Of a stretch of 64,000 bases of DNA, positions 39,801-51,800 are shown piece by piece (position 1 is the stretch's first letter; each line of letters opens with the position of its first letter). The notes beneath the pieces are model-generated. The model was not told the origin of the DNA and searched no databases. It saw nothing but the letters and a program-made list of their open reading frames with translations. The translations under genes were made by a program, and so were the position numbers. This stretch comes from Gordionus sp. m RMFG-2023 (taxonomy: Eukaryota > Nematomorpha > Gordioida > Chordodea > Parachordodidae). The stretch spans positions 30,233,561 through 30,297,560 of the forward strand of contig NC_088775.1 in the NCBI RefSeq assembly GCF_954871325.1, given 5' to 3'.

Positions 39801-42800
39801 GTGAATTTTGACATGAATTGCAAAGAGTTAAAATTTATTTTTATATATAATAAACTTTTAAATAAAATAAATTCCTTCCGATAAATATGTAGATTTGGAT
39901 CTAATTTTTATATATTTTGACTTTATAAATATGGATAATATTCAAATTCAAATTTGTAAATTATAATTTGAAAAAAATTATTCACCAATATTTATATATA
40001 AAAGGATTGCAGTTATCGCGCTTTCCCGCTTTTTATCCTTTAGTCATTAAAAATCCCACCTCACTCTTAGAATATGGGAGGTATGGCCGGGCCTAAAAAT
40101 TTTTGCAATTTACAAAATGAGAAAATTGAATAAGACACCTATAATCTAAAATTAAAATATAGCCATTTTTTATAATTATTTTTTATTATTCTTCATTTAT
40201 ATACTCTTCTCAAAATTTAGAAAATGTTTTTAACAAACCCCCCCCCCACCCTTGTCGTGGTAAAATATGTAAAAGTAAATAAATAAACGCTTAACCCATT
40301 TTGCCCTGATTTCCCGATATTGGAATATCTTTATTTTCTTGATTTGGAACATTTTCTATTTATTTTCAAAAATCCTGATTTTTTTAATTCCATTTTATTA
40401 GAAAAAATGAGTAAAAGTACTTACAAATTGAGTAGAAGCGTTTAGCGATGTTCTCATAAAAACGCTATTTTAAAAAATGATAAAACTATTTTACGTTTTT
40501 TAATTTTTTTTTATATTGTTTAGTTAGACTTGTGAAATCAGCAAAAATAAAAAACAAAAATAATTGAAGATCTAATGATTTATTCCATAATTGATTCTTC
40601 ATAAATATTATAAATTTATGTAATCCAATAGAATACTTTGAATTTTTTTTTGATTAATCATAACTTTGCAGTTATTTCTATTTATTAAAATGCGAATAGA
40701 AGAAAAAGGAAAGGTCATAATATTCAAATGAATTAGTTACTATTATATCAAAGTTATATCTATGTGTATTATCTCAAAATTGTAATTAGGAGGCATTAAT
40801 TATCAGTAAAATCTTCTATAATTAAAATAATCTGATAAAATCAATAAAAAATTCTTAGCTTTCAGTATTTTTTTTATCTAGATTAGAAATAAAGTATTAC
40901 TTTAAATGACATAAAGCACACTTTTAAATTTTATGTTGGGGGGAGGGTTAACTTATTCTGGTAAAAACTTAACCCAAAATGTCCGCTCCATACTTACAAC
41001 CATGAGTCCAGGAAGACTAATGTATTTTCTATCACATCAGATAGGTTATATGTTAAATAAACAATAAGTAATAAAATATTCTTATAACATTCGCGTTTAT
41101 GATTTAAGAAACTTCGGTTGGTAAATTGATATTGAATATATCAATTTCACTTAAAATGAATTCACAATTTTCGCGGTTATGCGCTCGCTATAATAATTTC
41201 GGGCATTCGCGGTAGAAAATTCGTTATAAATGGTTCACGATTAAAGTTTCGCTATAACGAGTTCACGATCAAAGTTTCGCTAAAATGTATTCGCTCTAAA
41301 GTATTTGGGTTTAGGTTTCGCGGAAATAAATTTGCGATAATGAGTGCGATCAAAGTTTCGCCAAAATCTATTCGCTATAAAGTATTCGCGGTTAAAGTTT
41401 CGCGAAAATAAATCCGCTATAACGAGTTCGCGATCAAAGTTTCGCTAAAATGTATTCGCTATAAAGTATTCGCGGAAATAAATTCGCGATATTGTCTTCC
41501 GCTATATCGCGGAAAAAAATTAGCGGAATTGGTTTCGCTATATTACCTTCGCTATAAACGAAATTCGCGATAAAAGTTTGAAAAAGTGTTTCGCTGAATT
41601 GACCTGATATGAAAGATATATAAACAATAATAATAAATTATATTTTTATTATCATGGAGAAAGAATTAGAAAAAGTTAAAAAACTTTAGAGATCAACTCA
41701 ACAAGATAAAAATGGAGAAGTCCTCTGGTTCGGCAGGCACAAAATTATCATACAGATGGTATGATTAAATTAAATTCATGGAGCCCTTTATAAAATATAG
41801 GAAGACTACTGATAGTTTCAATCTAAAAGAAAATATATCTAAGGCCAGTGGGCCAAAAGTAAATAGTCTTGTGGAGGAAAGACTTTTGGCTCTTTTGGAA
41901 AAGGTGCCATCCGAGAGCAAGTAAAATATATATTCTTATCTATAAATTTAATATAATTTTAGATTGTATCCAACTATCAATGGAAGCAGGCTTGGAAAAC
42001 ATGAATCATTCTAATAGATACTTTTTCAAAAGTGAAACATCAAGATTGTATCATACTTTGATGTTGCAATCAAAGGATCAAATTACTGCTGAATTATCAC
42101 CTACTTCAACAGAAACACATTCAAATGATATACCTTTATCTTTATTCAATAATATTATATCTTAATTATTTTTGTAAATATTTTTATTTGTATATATATA
42201 TATATAATAAAGTAATATTCCATATTATAGTGTCCATTTTTGAATAATATATAAACTAAAATTTGGGAGAAGTGTACAATTAAGATTTGTAGTGTGGTGT
42301 ATATATATATATTATAAATTTTGAAACAATAATTATTTAGAGATCAAAATTTGAAACCTTTCTAGGATTTTAATTCATTGACATATATTTTTTTAATCTA
42401 AAAAATATCACTATATTCTAAAAAGATTACAAGCTAGGATAAGTATAAACCTAATGTATCCTTGCATTTTTTTAACCATAATTTAGCCAATATTATCTTT
42501 AGAATATGTAAAAAGAATAATAGTGTTTGATTTTTTAAGATATTGACTTTTTATATAGATAACTTTTATGATTTATTGAGAGCCAATATTTTATTTTGAC
42601 ATAAACCTATTTGAATATAATTAAAAAATTAAATGAAATATAATTGGATTATATTATTTTAATAAGACATTTAATACTCTCTTACATGTTCTAGTGAACA
42701 TTTTTATTCTTAAAGAAAGAAAAATATAATTAAATTTTTTAATTTGCATTACTTATTAATCTATTTATTTTTATATAATAGATATCTTATTCTATTTAAG

Positions 42801-45800
42801 GTGTATATATATAAATAAACAAACTTTTATAAATTTATTTAGCATTTTTACTTAAATATGTAGATTATTATAAATATATTAAGGTAGGATAAATAAATTT
42901 ACAAATGTGTGTAGATTTTTTTAAAATACTATATATATAAAATCATTTATGAATTTAAAAAATCTTTGAATAAATTTCTGATATTTCTTGCTTCATTAGA
43001 TGATGCATTGCTGTCCCTCATAACAGATATAGGTCTTACAGCCAAGCTTGTGATATCTGTGAATAGGATATCCTTGCACTAAATGCCAACTGTGAGAAGG
43101 AAACTCCAGTTATAAGATACCTTTTATATAAATAATTTTATGTTAAATTACCATATTTTACCTTAAGGTGAGAAATAGTCGATCTTTTGCATCAATCTGC
43201 TTGTTGAAGTTCATCACCTTAGGATTTATATCGTCATGGATGAGCTTTAGAATATAAGAGAAAGTTGTTCTCCTCATCCTTGTATAATTAAAAAATTGCG
43301 ATGGAGTTAGATCTTGTTTTAGTGTAATATATTCCGAGAATAAATTTCTTTCCATGAATATTTTAGAAGTCTTCCTTCTCGTCTTAGTAGATTTTGGTTT
43401 TTTATTAATTAAATATAAGCAATAATTTGCTTATCTTGTAAACATAATATATCCATATTTTAATAAAAATAAAATCACGATTCAATTTTAAACAAAGAAA
43501 AAACGTACTGCTTTCAATTTAACCCTTCAATACTCTGGTGGGGTATATGAAACCCCAGGCATGCTAGAAATGATATTGCATAAAAATAGTTAAATATTAT
43601 TATCTGGATTTTTCAGTAGCTTCATCAAATATATCTTAGAATCTATATTCCAAATTTCATACATTTCGGTTGAGTAGTTTTTAAGATATAAGCATTTTGT
43701 GACTGATTGGGGTTTGTGAGACCCCACCAGAGTAAATTTGTATGTTCTATATTTTTTTATATTTGAATGTATTAGTGTAATTTTTTTTATATTAAAGAAT
43801 AAAGATCCAAGTTATGAATTATCATGATTATATGATATATAAGTTAATTTTTTCATTTAATATTTTAAATTTAAAAAAAGTTAGCTTTTTTTAGAAAATT
43901 TTGGGACAAATTATATTGCTCCTTATCATTTTTAATTTAAACTTAAGAAATAAAAATAAATAATTATTTTATCAGGTTTAAGGTTAGTTCTATCTTATAT
44001 CCAAATATTAAATCTAAATAATGAATATAACTGGAGATATATGCATTTGAAATTGGGGTTTATTAAACCCCACCCGAGTATTAACTTGATTTTTTTCACC
44101 GGAGTATTGAAGGGTTAAACACAGATGCAGTACGTTAAAAAATGTACTGCAAATGCTCAATTTGTGCGCACTATTAGATACATTTATAAGCCAAATAAAT
44201 GAATAGTTTTTAAATCATCATTCAGCACTTACAAATCCGCATATATTACTTCCACAAAAGCCTTTCCAACCTTTTTCAGATGGTGATGGAAAAAAAAATA
44301 TTTGTTAGATTTTTATCACGAAGATGTTAAAATATCTTATGATGCCTTATTAGCTGAATAACTATGATTAAAAGATTAACTACGGTTGATACAGTCCAAA
44401 AAATGCTATGGATGCTTTACATTATTACAAACAAATTTTAGATTATATTCCCAATGTATTAAAATGGTTATATATATTAGCAACTTTTCCCATTAGTAAA
44501 CTAATGAGAGAACATTCTCTTTTTTAAGAAGAATAACAGAGCCCTGTAGATGTACCATTTGCAGGGCGCGGCCCAGATTTTTTAAAAAAAATTTTCAGGC
44601 CCAACCCGAATTTTTTAAAAATAAATTATATTTATTTTTGATTTTTATAGCTAATAATGGCGATTTCAAATATTTGGTTATAAAATATATAGCTCGGTCT
44701 GGATATTTCCGGCCTGGGTATGTTTAAAAAAAATTAAAATACGGTCGGGCTCCGAGGCCGACTTGCAAGTCTCTGAAAAACATACATATGAAATACAACT
44801 TCTGAAAGTAGATTGAATGATTTGGTTCTTGAATATTCATAGTCATTTAACGCCAAGCAAGGATAGATAATTCAAAAATTAGCTCAAAACATATAAAATA
44901 CAATTATTCCTAAAAAACTTTTTGTGTATTGTTTATATTTCCAAGATTTAAATTTTTTATACTTTATATATTTTAAAGGCTCAAAAAAATTCAAATTTCA
45001 ATTTTGGGTCATTTAAGTGATTCATATCGTGGTTATATTCACTTTATATTTTATTAACATTTATTTTATGTTTTTCAATGCCGGTTTATATATATAATTT
45101 TTTTGTAATTCACATTAATTTAAAATTGTGTATTAGAAAAGTTATTAGTCCTAATAAATTTATACTTAGTATTATTTTTAATTAACAATAATATTTCTTA
45201 AAAAATTTTATTACCCCCCCCCCCCAGACCAAATTCCTGCGTACGCGCCTGCACATGCATGATATTGCACCAAACAACCCATGTGAATTGGCCATTTTAA
45301 AATAAAAATCTGAAAAAAATAAACCTTTAAAATTTAATGTACAGTTTTTCATACTTATATAATAAGTGTAAATGGCAAATATAATTATTTTATTTTAATA
45401 AGCATGATTAAATTTACAGTTAACTTTTCTAATTCAGGCTCTTGATAATTTGAGCAAATTCATAATTTAACCAAAATTTTGAGTCCCAAAAATCCTTATT
45501 AACTAATATGAAAAGGTATAAAATCTTGTTAAATTGGGGAAATATCTTGGTCCCAATGATGCCCATATTAGAGAGGTTAACCATAGGTATATCCAGGATT
45601 TTGATAAGGGGGGGGGGGGGCCAGAATTTTTTCCCTGTAAATTTTATTGGAGATCTTTAGGTCCACTTATTCTAGGCCTTTGGCTATATTAGATTTTTAC
45701 AAAAATAATTTTAGGTTTAAATTTTTTTTTAAATTAAAATCTTTTTTAAAATTTTGAATTATAGTCGTTATTTTAAAAAGTTATTTTTTAATAATTTACA

Positions 45801-48800
45801 TTTTTGAGGAGAGGAGGGTTGGGTGTGTAGGGGGAAAATTTTTATTAGCTTATACGAGAACATGCCAATTTGTGATGCCCCCTGGTTACATGACTGGATT
45901 TTACTGTATATATATTGTTGATTGCAGTGACGAAGCGTCCACAGAAACAAGGGAAGCATTGCTTCCCTTGAAATTTTTCTTACAAAATTTTTAAATAAAC
46001 TTAATATAATCTTTGTACTATGCTAAATAAACTAAACTGACTAAGATTAATATAATTTTTATAACGTTAAAAAGATTAATATAATTTTTCTAACGTTAAA
46101 AAATTAATATTATTTTTACTATATTAGGCTGTGTCCTAAATATCAAAAATTGCATATATATTATCTCGCGCAATTAACGCGAATCTAACGAAAAAAATTA
46201 TATAAGCTATTTTTAATGGTAAATTAAAATGTTGGCCTAAATGATTTTTTCGATTTTGCGCAAATCATGTGATTCTTAAAAATTATATGATTCGTAAAAC
46301 TTTAATCTTTTTTCCTTAAACTTTTGCGAATTGAGGGAATAAAAATGGCGAACGAATATCAATTGATGGAAACTATTAGACCTTATAGATATTTGTAATG
46401 TTAGTGAAGTGACCTTAAATACAGAGACACTGCTGGTAGCAAAATCAAATGGGAGGAGATTGGAAAGAGATATGATCTTACTTACGAAGAAATAAAAAGA
46501 AAATTTTCTGGAATAAAGGCAAAATTTAATAAAATTTTTGCTATATCCAGAAAATCAGGTATAATTATAAATATATATAAATATTATTTTATATTTTAGG
46601 TTCAGGTGCAAATATTTTGAATAGCAAGCAACTCAAATTTATTGAGGATTATTATTGGCTAAAAGAAAATGTTGAAGATATTTGTAAGCATTCCCAAGCT
46701 AGTTTCAGTTTGAAACTATCTAAGGATTCTATTAATGAAAAAATATCTCCACATGTATTATAACATGAAATTAGAACTGTATTTTAATCTCTATTTTAGG
46801 AATATGAGCCAATCATCCAAGATGTGTTGAATGTTCAAACATCATCACATTCACAAGTATTATAACATGAAATTTGATCTATATAATAAACTATGTTTTA
46901 GAATGATGAACCTAGTGCACAATATATCTTGAATGATATAGTTAATACATTTAGTCCTATAGACATTAATATGTCTGAGAATGAAATATTAGAAGTTAAA
47001 TATTTATTATATATTTTATTAATTTAATAATAGTTAGACAATTCTAATATTGAAAATATTTATCCTTGTTCCTCTAAAAGGAAAAATCTAAATCTAAAAG
47101 AATTAAAAAATATGATACTAGATGGATATATTTAAAGGTAAATATTTATTATATTTAATAATTATTTATTTTTGAAATAGATTTTGCAAAAAAAATATCA
47201 TATGATGATGATATTCATCATGTTCAGGCATTTTTTAAATCATTCCAAACAACCTTTAATCGAATGACTGAAAAAGAAATATACCAAATGAAATTGAAAT
47301 TTTTAGATAATATATCTTTATATATGTAATCTTATATCTTTATTTTTTATACCATATTTATAATATGTTTAACATATTTTGTATATTTTTATAAAAAAAA
47401 TTATTATATTTAATGATTTATTAAAAAATGTAAATTTAGTCATTTAATAAGCAGTTTTCCTCATTAAATTAATTAAATAACTTTATTCAATATAATCAAA
47501 ACAACACTTTTTATTGAATATTTATAAATAAATTATATAACTTTGACAAATGAAAACATTCATAAGAGATATAAGGTTATGAGAATTAAAAAATAAATGT
47601 ATACAAAAATTTTACATATAATTATTTACAAATAAGTTAAATGTTTCTCTGATATTATTAGAGCTCTCAGTCCATCGCTGGAACTGAGATTGGGTAAAAT
47701 TTGGAATAGGATAATCTTCATGAATTATTGATGTAGAATGATTTCCCTCAAGATCAATTATAATATTGTGCAATAGGCACTCAGCCTTAACTATTTGTAT
47801 AGTATTGGTAATATTAGTTTCTGATGGTTTATAAAGGTGTCTGAATTTGGCACTCATGATGCCAAAGCATCTCTCTATAGATACTCTGGCTTTTGATAAT
47901 TTTGTATTGAAATTTAATTTATAATCATTCAAATTTGTTTTATAAGGTTTCATTATAAAATCCATTAAAGGATATGCATCATCACCTACAAATATGTAAG
48001 GTGATAATATATCTGTTTGGGGTAAAAAATTTGGATTGGGAATCTTTATGATTTTTTTGATCATCCCTTCATAAAATAGGCTTTTAGAAAATATACTTCT
48101 ATCTGATATAGATCCCGGAAACCCAACTTCTATCAACATGAATCTAGAAAAGAATTAAAATCTAGAAAATATATAAATACCTAGCTTGATCATCTGAAAT
48201 ACCTTGAATCACAATGGAATTAAATTTTTTATAATCATAAAATGTGGATCCACTTTTTTTAGGTTGTTTTATTTTGCCAATTTTCCATCAATAGCACCTA
48301 TTATATGAGGAAAACCTGATTTCCTGAAGTATCCTGCTGATATTTCAAGCATCTGTTGAACTGTTGGTAAAAAGAGATGCTTGGGCTGTAGACCTACCCA
48401 TAATAACCTACATGTTGCTGTGACAATTGTGCTTACTGATGTTTTTCCAATCTTTGCATATAATGCGATTTTTCTAAAGCTCATACCTGTTGTCAAATAT
48501 TTATAAATATATACAGATTATAAAAAAAAATAATCATCATACATGAGTGTTATATAGAGTCGATGTTTCATACTAATCGAGTTTTTATGTATAACTATAG
48601 CGGTGTCTATAGACTCCAAATTTATAAGAATGTTTGAATGTTTCCACATGCATGTGGAACATCTGACGAAATTTGTCAGGATAAGATGGAATACTATCAA
48701 ATATTTTAAAAAGTCCTTGATCTCTAGAATTAATACATATAATATAAATAATATCATATATACCGGCTTTCTAAAAATCTATGCCTTCTTCTACTCTCAG

Positions 48801-51800
48801 TCGTATCAACAAATAATATAAAAAATAGAAATAGTAAATCATTCATATCAAACATTTTAAAATTGAAAATAAATGTATGAATCGGGACATGTTTCGTATC
48901 TCTCAAATCTCCCGTAATTTTTGCAATTCGCAAAAATTTTAAGAAATTTTTTTTTTGATTTAGGACACAGCCTTAAGAAATATTATTATTTTTATACGTT
49001 AAAAAAGTTACTATTATTTTTACTACGTTAAAAAATTTACTATTATTTTTATTACGTTTAAAAAAATATACATCAGGGAAGCAAATTTAATATTGCTTAT
49101 TTTTTTTAATAAATAAAGAGAAAATCATGCCATGGTATTGTGTAATTTTACCATTAAAAAATAAGCATTAGGGAAGCAAATAAAAAAATGCTTATTTTTT
49201 TAATAAATAAAAGAGAAAGAAATTTTTATATATAATATTTTTTTCCTTATTTTTCTAAAATAAAAAATTTTTCGTTTTTAAAATCCTTAATCAATGTTTA
49301 TAATTGTAATTCTATTATTGAAAATTTATTAACATTATCACCTAGCTCAAGAAATTTTGATGCGAAAAAAATGATTATTGAAAAAGAAAAACCAAAACCA
49401 ATTTTACAAAACTTAAAAAAAGAAATCAAAACTTGCATCCGTAATTTTTCTATCGATAAATATGAAAAATATGAATGGCTCGCTGGAATTTTCCAATTCT
49501 CTATATTGTTGGTCATGCCTATTATTTCCAAAGGAAAAATATGTTTAGAATGATAAAGGATTTTTGGATTTGAATAATTTTTCAAAGGCAGTTAAACGGC
49601 AAAGAATCAACCGCTCATTTGCAGTCGATGATTCAATTAAAAACATTTGGCCAAAATCGCATTGAAAATATGATAGATTCGATGCATAAAATATCAATCG
49701 AACAGCATAATTCTAAAGTCAAATCAAATAGAGAAATATTGAAAATATTGATCAACTATATATGTTTTCTTGTAATTCAGGAGCTCATATTTTGTGGTGA
49801 TGATGAATCTTCTAATTCTGTAAATTGAGGAAATTATATTTAATTTATTTATTTACTCACGGAAGAAAATTTACTATTGAAACATCATTTAGAAATAGTG
49901 TAGTTTTTATTGTACTATCAAGCAATATTCAAAATGATTTGATTAATTCTATTTCATATGTCTTACACCAAAAAATAATAAATTCGTCGAATTGTTAGAT
50001 ATTAGTAAATTCCAAATAATCTATTTCCCCAAATATTTATTAGATAATTCAAACGACACTTATTCTCAATTTTTTGACTTACACAATCTGGAACCGAATT
50101 AAAGGTAGTGTTTCTAGATGTTGAATTCAGAAAGAAAAAGAATGTTAATGAAATACTTGAATTTTAATATGCACCGATATGATGAAAAGTTTAAGAGTTT
50201 TTTAAATTATGCAAATTCATCATAACTTTGGCTTCAACAATAGCAAGTGCAGAATGGAGTTTTTCATCTTTAAAAAGAATCAAATCTTATTACAGAAACA
50301 GGATGAGCCAAAATCGATTATCGAATTTATCTTTGATTTCGATTGAAAAAAAATTATTAAAAAATTTAAAATCTTAACTTTTATAATGCAGTACTTGATC
50401 ATTTTACTCAAAAACAAAGACGAATACTACTTATTTAAATCTTATGTTTTAATGGTTTGAGTTTGACTAAAGTAAAAATAAAAAAATTTTTTTGATTGCT
50501 TCCCTAGAAGTAAACTTGACGCTTTGTCACTGGTTGGTTATCATACTGCAAATAAGAGACCTTATTAAATTTTACTAGATATAAAAAAAAATTCTAATAA
50601 TGCTTAAGATTTGAACTTTACAATGATGGCAGAGAATTTATAAATAAAAACAAGTACATTTTTGCAAAAAAAGACTCTTGAAATCAAGATTTTGCAGTGT
50701 GACTGCTAGTTTTATTGTTTTTCCTATTATAAGTGTAATATAGATGGTAATTTCACTTTTTTGAAGCATAATTATACCTCCCTAAACAAAGTCTGATTTA
50801 TGTCTTAAAATATAGATTATCAAAAGTTTTATCAAGATGCTTAATAAATTAAATTTTAATAAATATGATTGGAAACTATGATTATTTAAAATATAAAACT
50901 TCAATAATTATTATTATAAATGAATAGTTAAAGGCAGAGCTCATCCAACCCAGTCCAAAAAAATGGCCCTTAAATCCTATAAATAAAAACAACAAAGACT
51001 TCGCCAGATATAGATATTTTATGATTAGTTATTTTAAAAAGATTTATATTTAAGTTATATACATAATAATAATATAACTTGATTGATGTAATATTGAAAT
51101 TTTGAAAAAAGGCCACCAATAATGGAATTCTTGAAGCCATTGATGAATCAATGTAACAGGACAAACTATCAAAACAGGCCCTATTAGTCTACTATATTTA
51201 GAGAAAATGAATGAAATGTCCATCACTTCTAGCCTTTCTTTATTTTGCATAATAGAATCTTTGGTAAAAGATTGTGTCTTGGTCTCCTGAAAATTTATTG
51301 CCAATGTGACTAGGAAAGCTATTACTTGTATGGTCTTGCCTAAGATTGTTATTTCCTAAATATATTAATAAAAAAAAAATAAATTAATAACCTAAGCCCA
51401 TATCATCTCCAATTATACCACCTATATTTTGAAAATGAAGTTTAATTAGCCATTCTAAAGCAACTTTTTGATGGGTAAAAAGTTGTTCCCATATGAATAT
51501 TGGAATTCTATAATCTATTGATCATTGTGCAAATTAAGTCAATTTTAATATACTTTCATCAATCTTGTATAGCAAATTTTTATTATTAATTGAAATTTTA
51601 TAAGCATTTAATATCCATTCATAAGATCCGCTTAATATGTTTTTAATTCTATTTTTGTAATATTGACTATTTTGATCATCCTTATAAGAAAACTTCAGTT
51701 GGAGTGCATTTAGTAATTTTTTATGATTTAATATCTCTATACTGTGCTTTACAACTTTTTTCCTATAACTAACAGTTATTTTATCATTATCAGTCAAATT

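Larger units (their letters stand above)
33379..41603 (+). mobile_element. Mutator-like element (MULE) with tandem-repeat TIRs
   Basis: Ends GTCAATTCAGCAAAACTTTT and (reverse complement) GTCAATTCAGCGAAACACTT are mirror images. Both flanking arms consist of some 450 bp of tandem ATCGCGAA/ATAGCGAA units. Inside is a FLYWCH-MULE transposase pseudogene on the plus strand. It also holds a hAT element (34208-34828) and hAT debris (39600-39890). No 9-bp target duplication could be read. Confidence 0.85.
32985..44173. mobile_element. PIF/Harbinger element nested in the hAT, 3-bp TSD
   Basis: TIRs TAGTGCGCACAAATTGAGC are identical for 19 bases at both ends, and both flanks are TTA, the Harbinger target. 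After removing the MULE (33379-41603) and the piggyBac MITE, about 2.4 kb remain, with a plus-strand accessory remnant and a minus-strand transposase remnant converging, the usual Harbinger layout. Confidence 0.85.
32216..45251 (+). mobile_element. Outer hAT element of a four-level nest, 13 kb
   Basis: Both ends start CAGGCGCGTACGCAG (15 identical bases). Flanks CACTTGCA (32208-32215) and CACATGCA (45252-45259) match at 7 of 8 positions. Poly-G/C runs adjoin both TIRs. Its own hAT sequence is at 32490-32980 and 44190-44960, together about 1.8 kb; the rest is later insertions. It lies in CSB intron 4. Confidence 0.88.
46137..48972. mobile_element. PIF/Harbinger element, 3-bp TTA TSD
   Basis: TIRs GGCTGTGTCCTAAAT at both ends, flanked by TTA (46134-46136 and 48973-48975). 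At 2.8 kb it has the standard two convergent genes: an accessory SANT/MADF-like gene on plus and the transposase on minus. Frame breaks are few, so this is a relatively young copy. Confidence 0.9.
45925..50532 (+). mobile_element. hAT element with nested Harbinger, CSB intron 4
   Basis: Ends CAGTGACGAAGCGTCCACAG and (reverse complement) CAGTGACAAAGCGTCAAGTT; flanks GTTGATTG and GTTGGTTA agree at 6 of 8. The motif GGGAAGCAATG/GGGAAGCAA recurs at both subtermini and at 49080 and 49165. Own transposase fragments lie at 49300-50350; a Harbinger element (46137-48972) is inserted near its left end. Confidence 0.82.

Noticed and set aside
45768-45959. Minus-strand open frame of 63 codons
   Set aside because: It runs across MITE and hAT ends and is poly-purine-derived; no coding signature.
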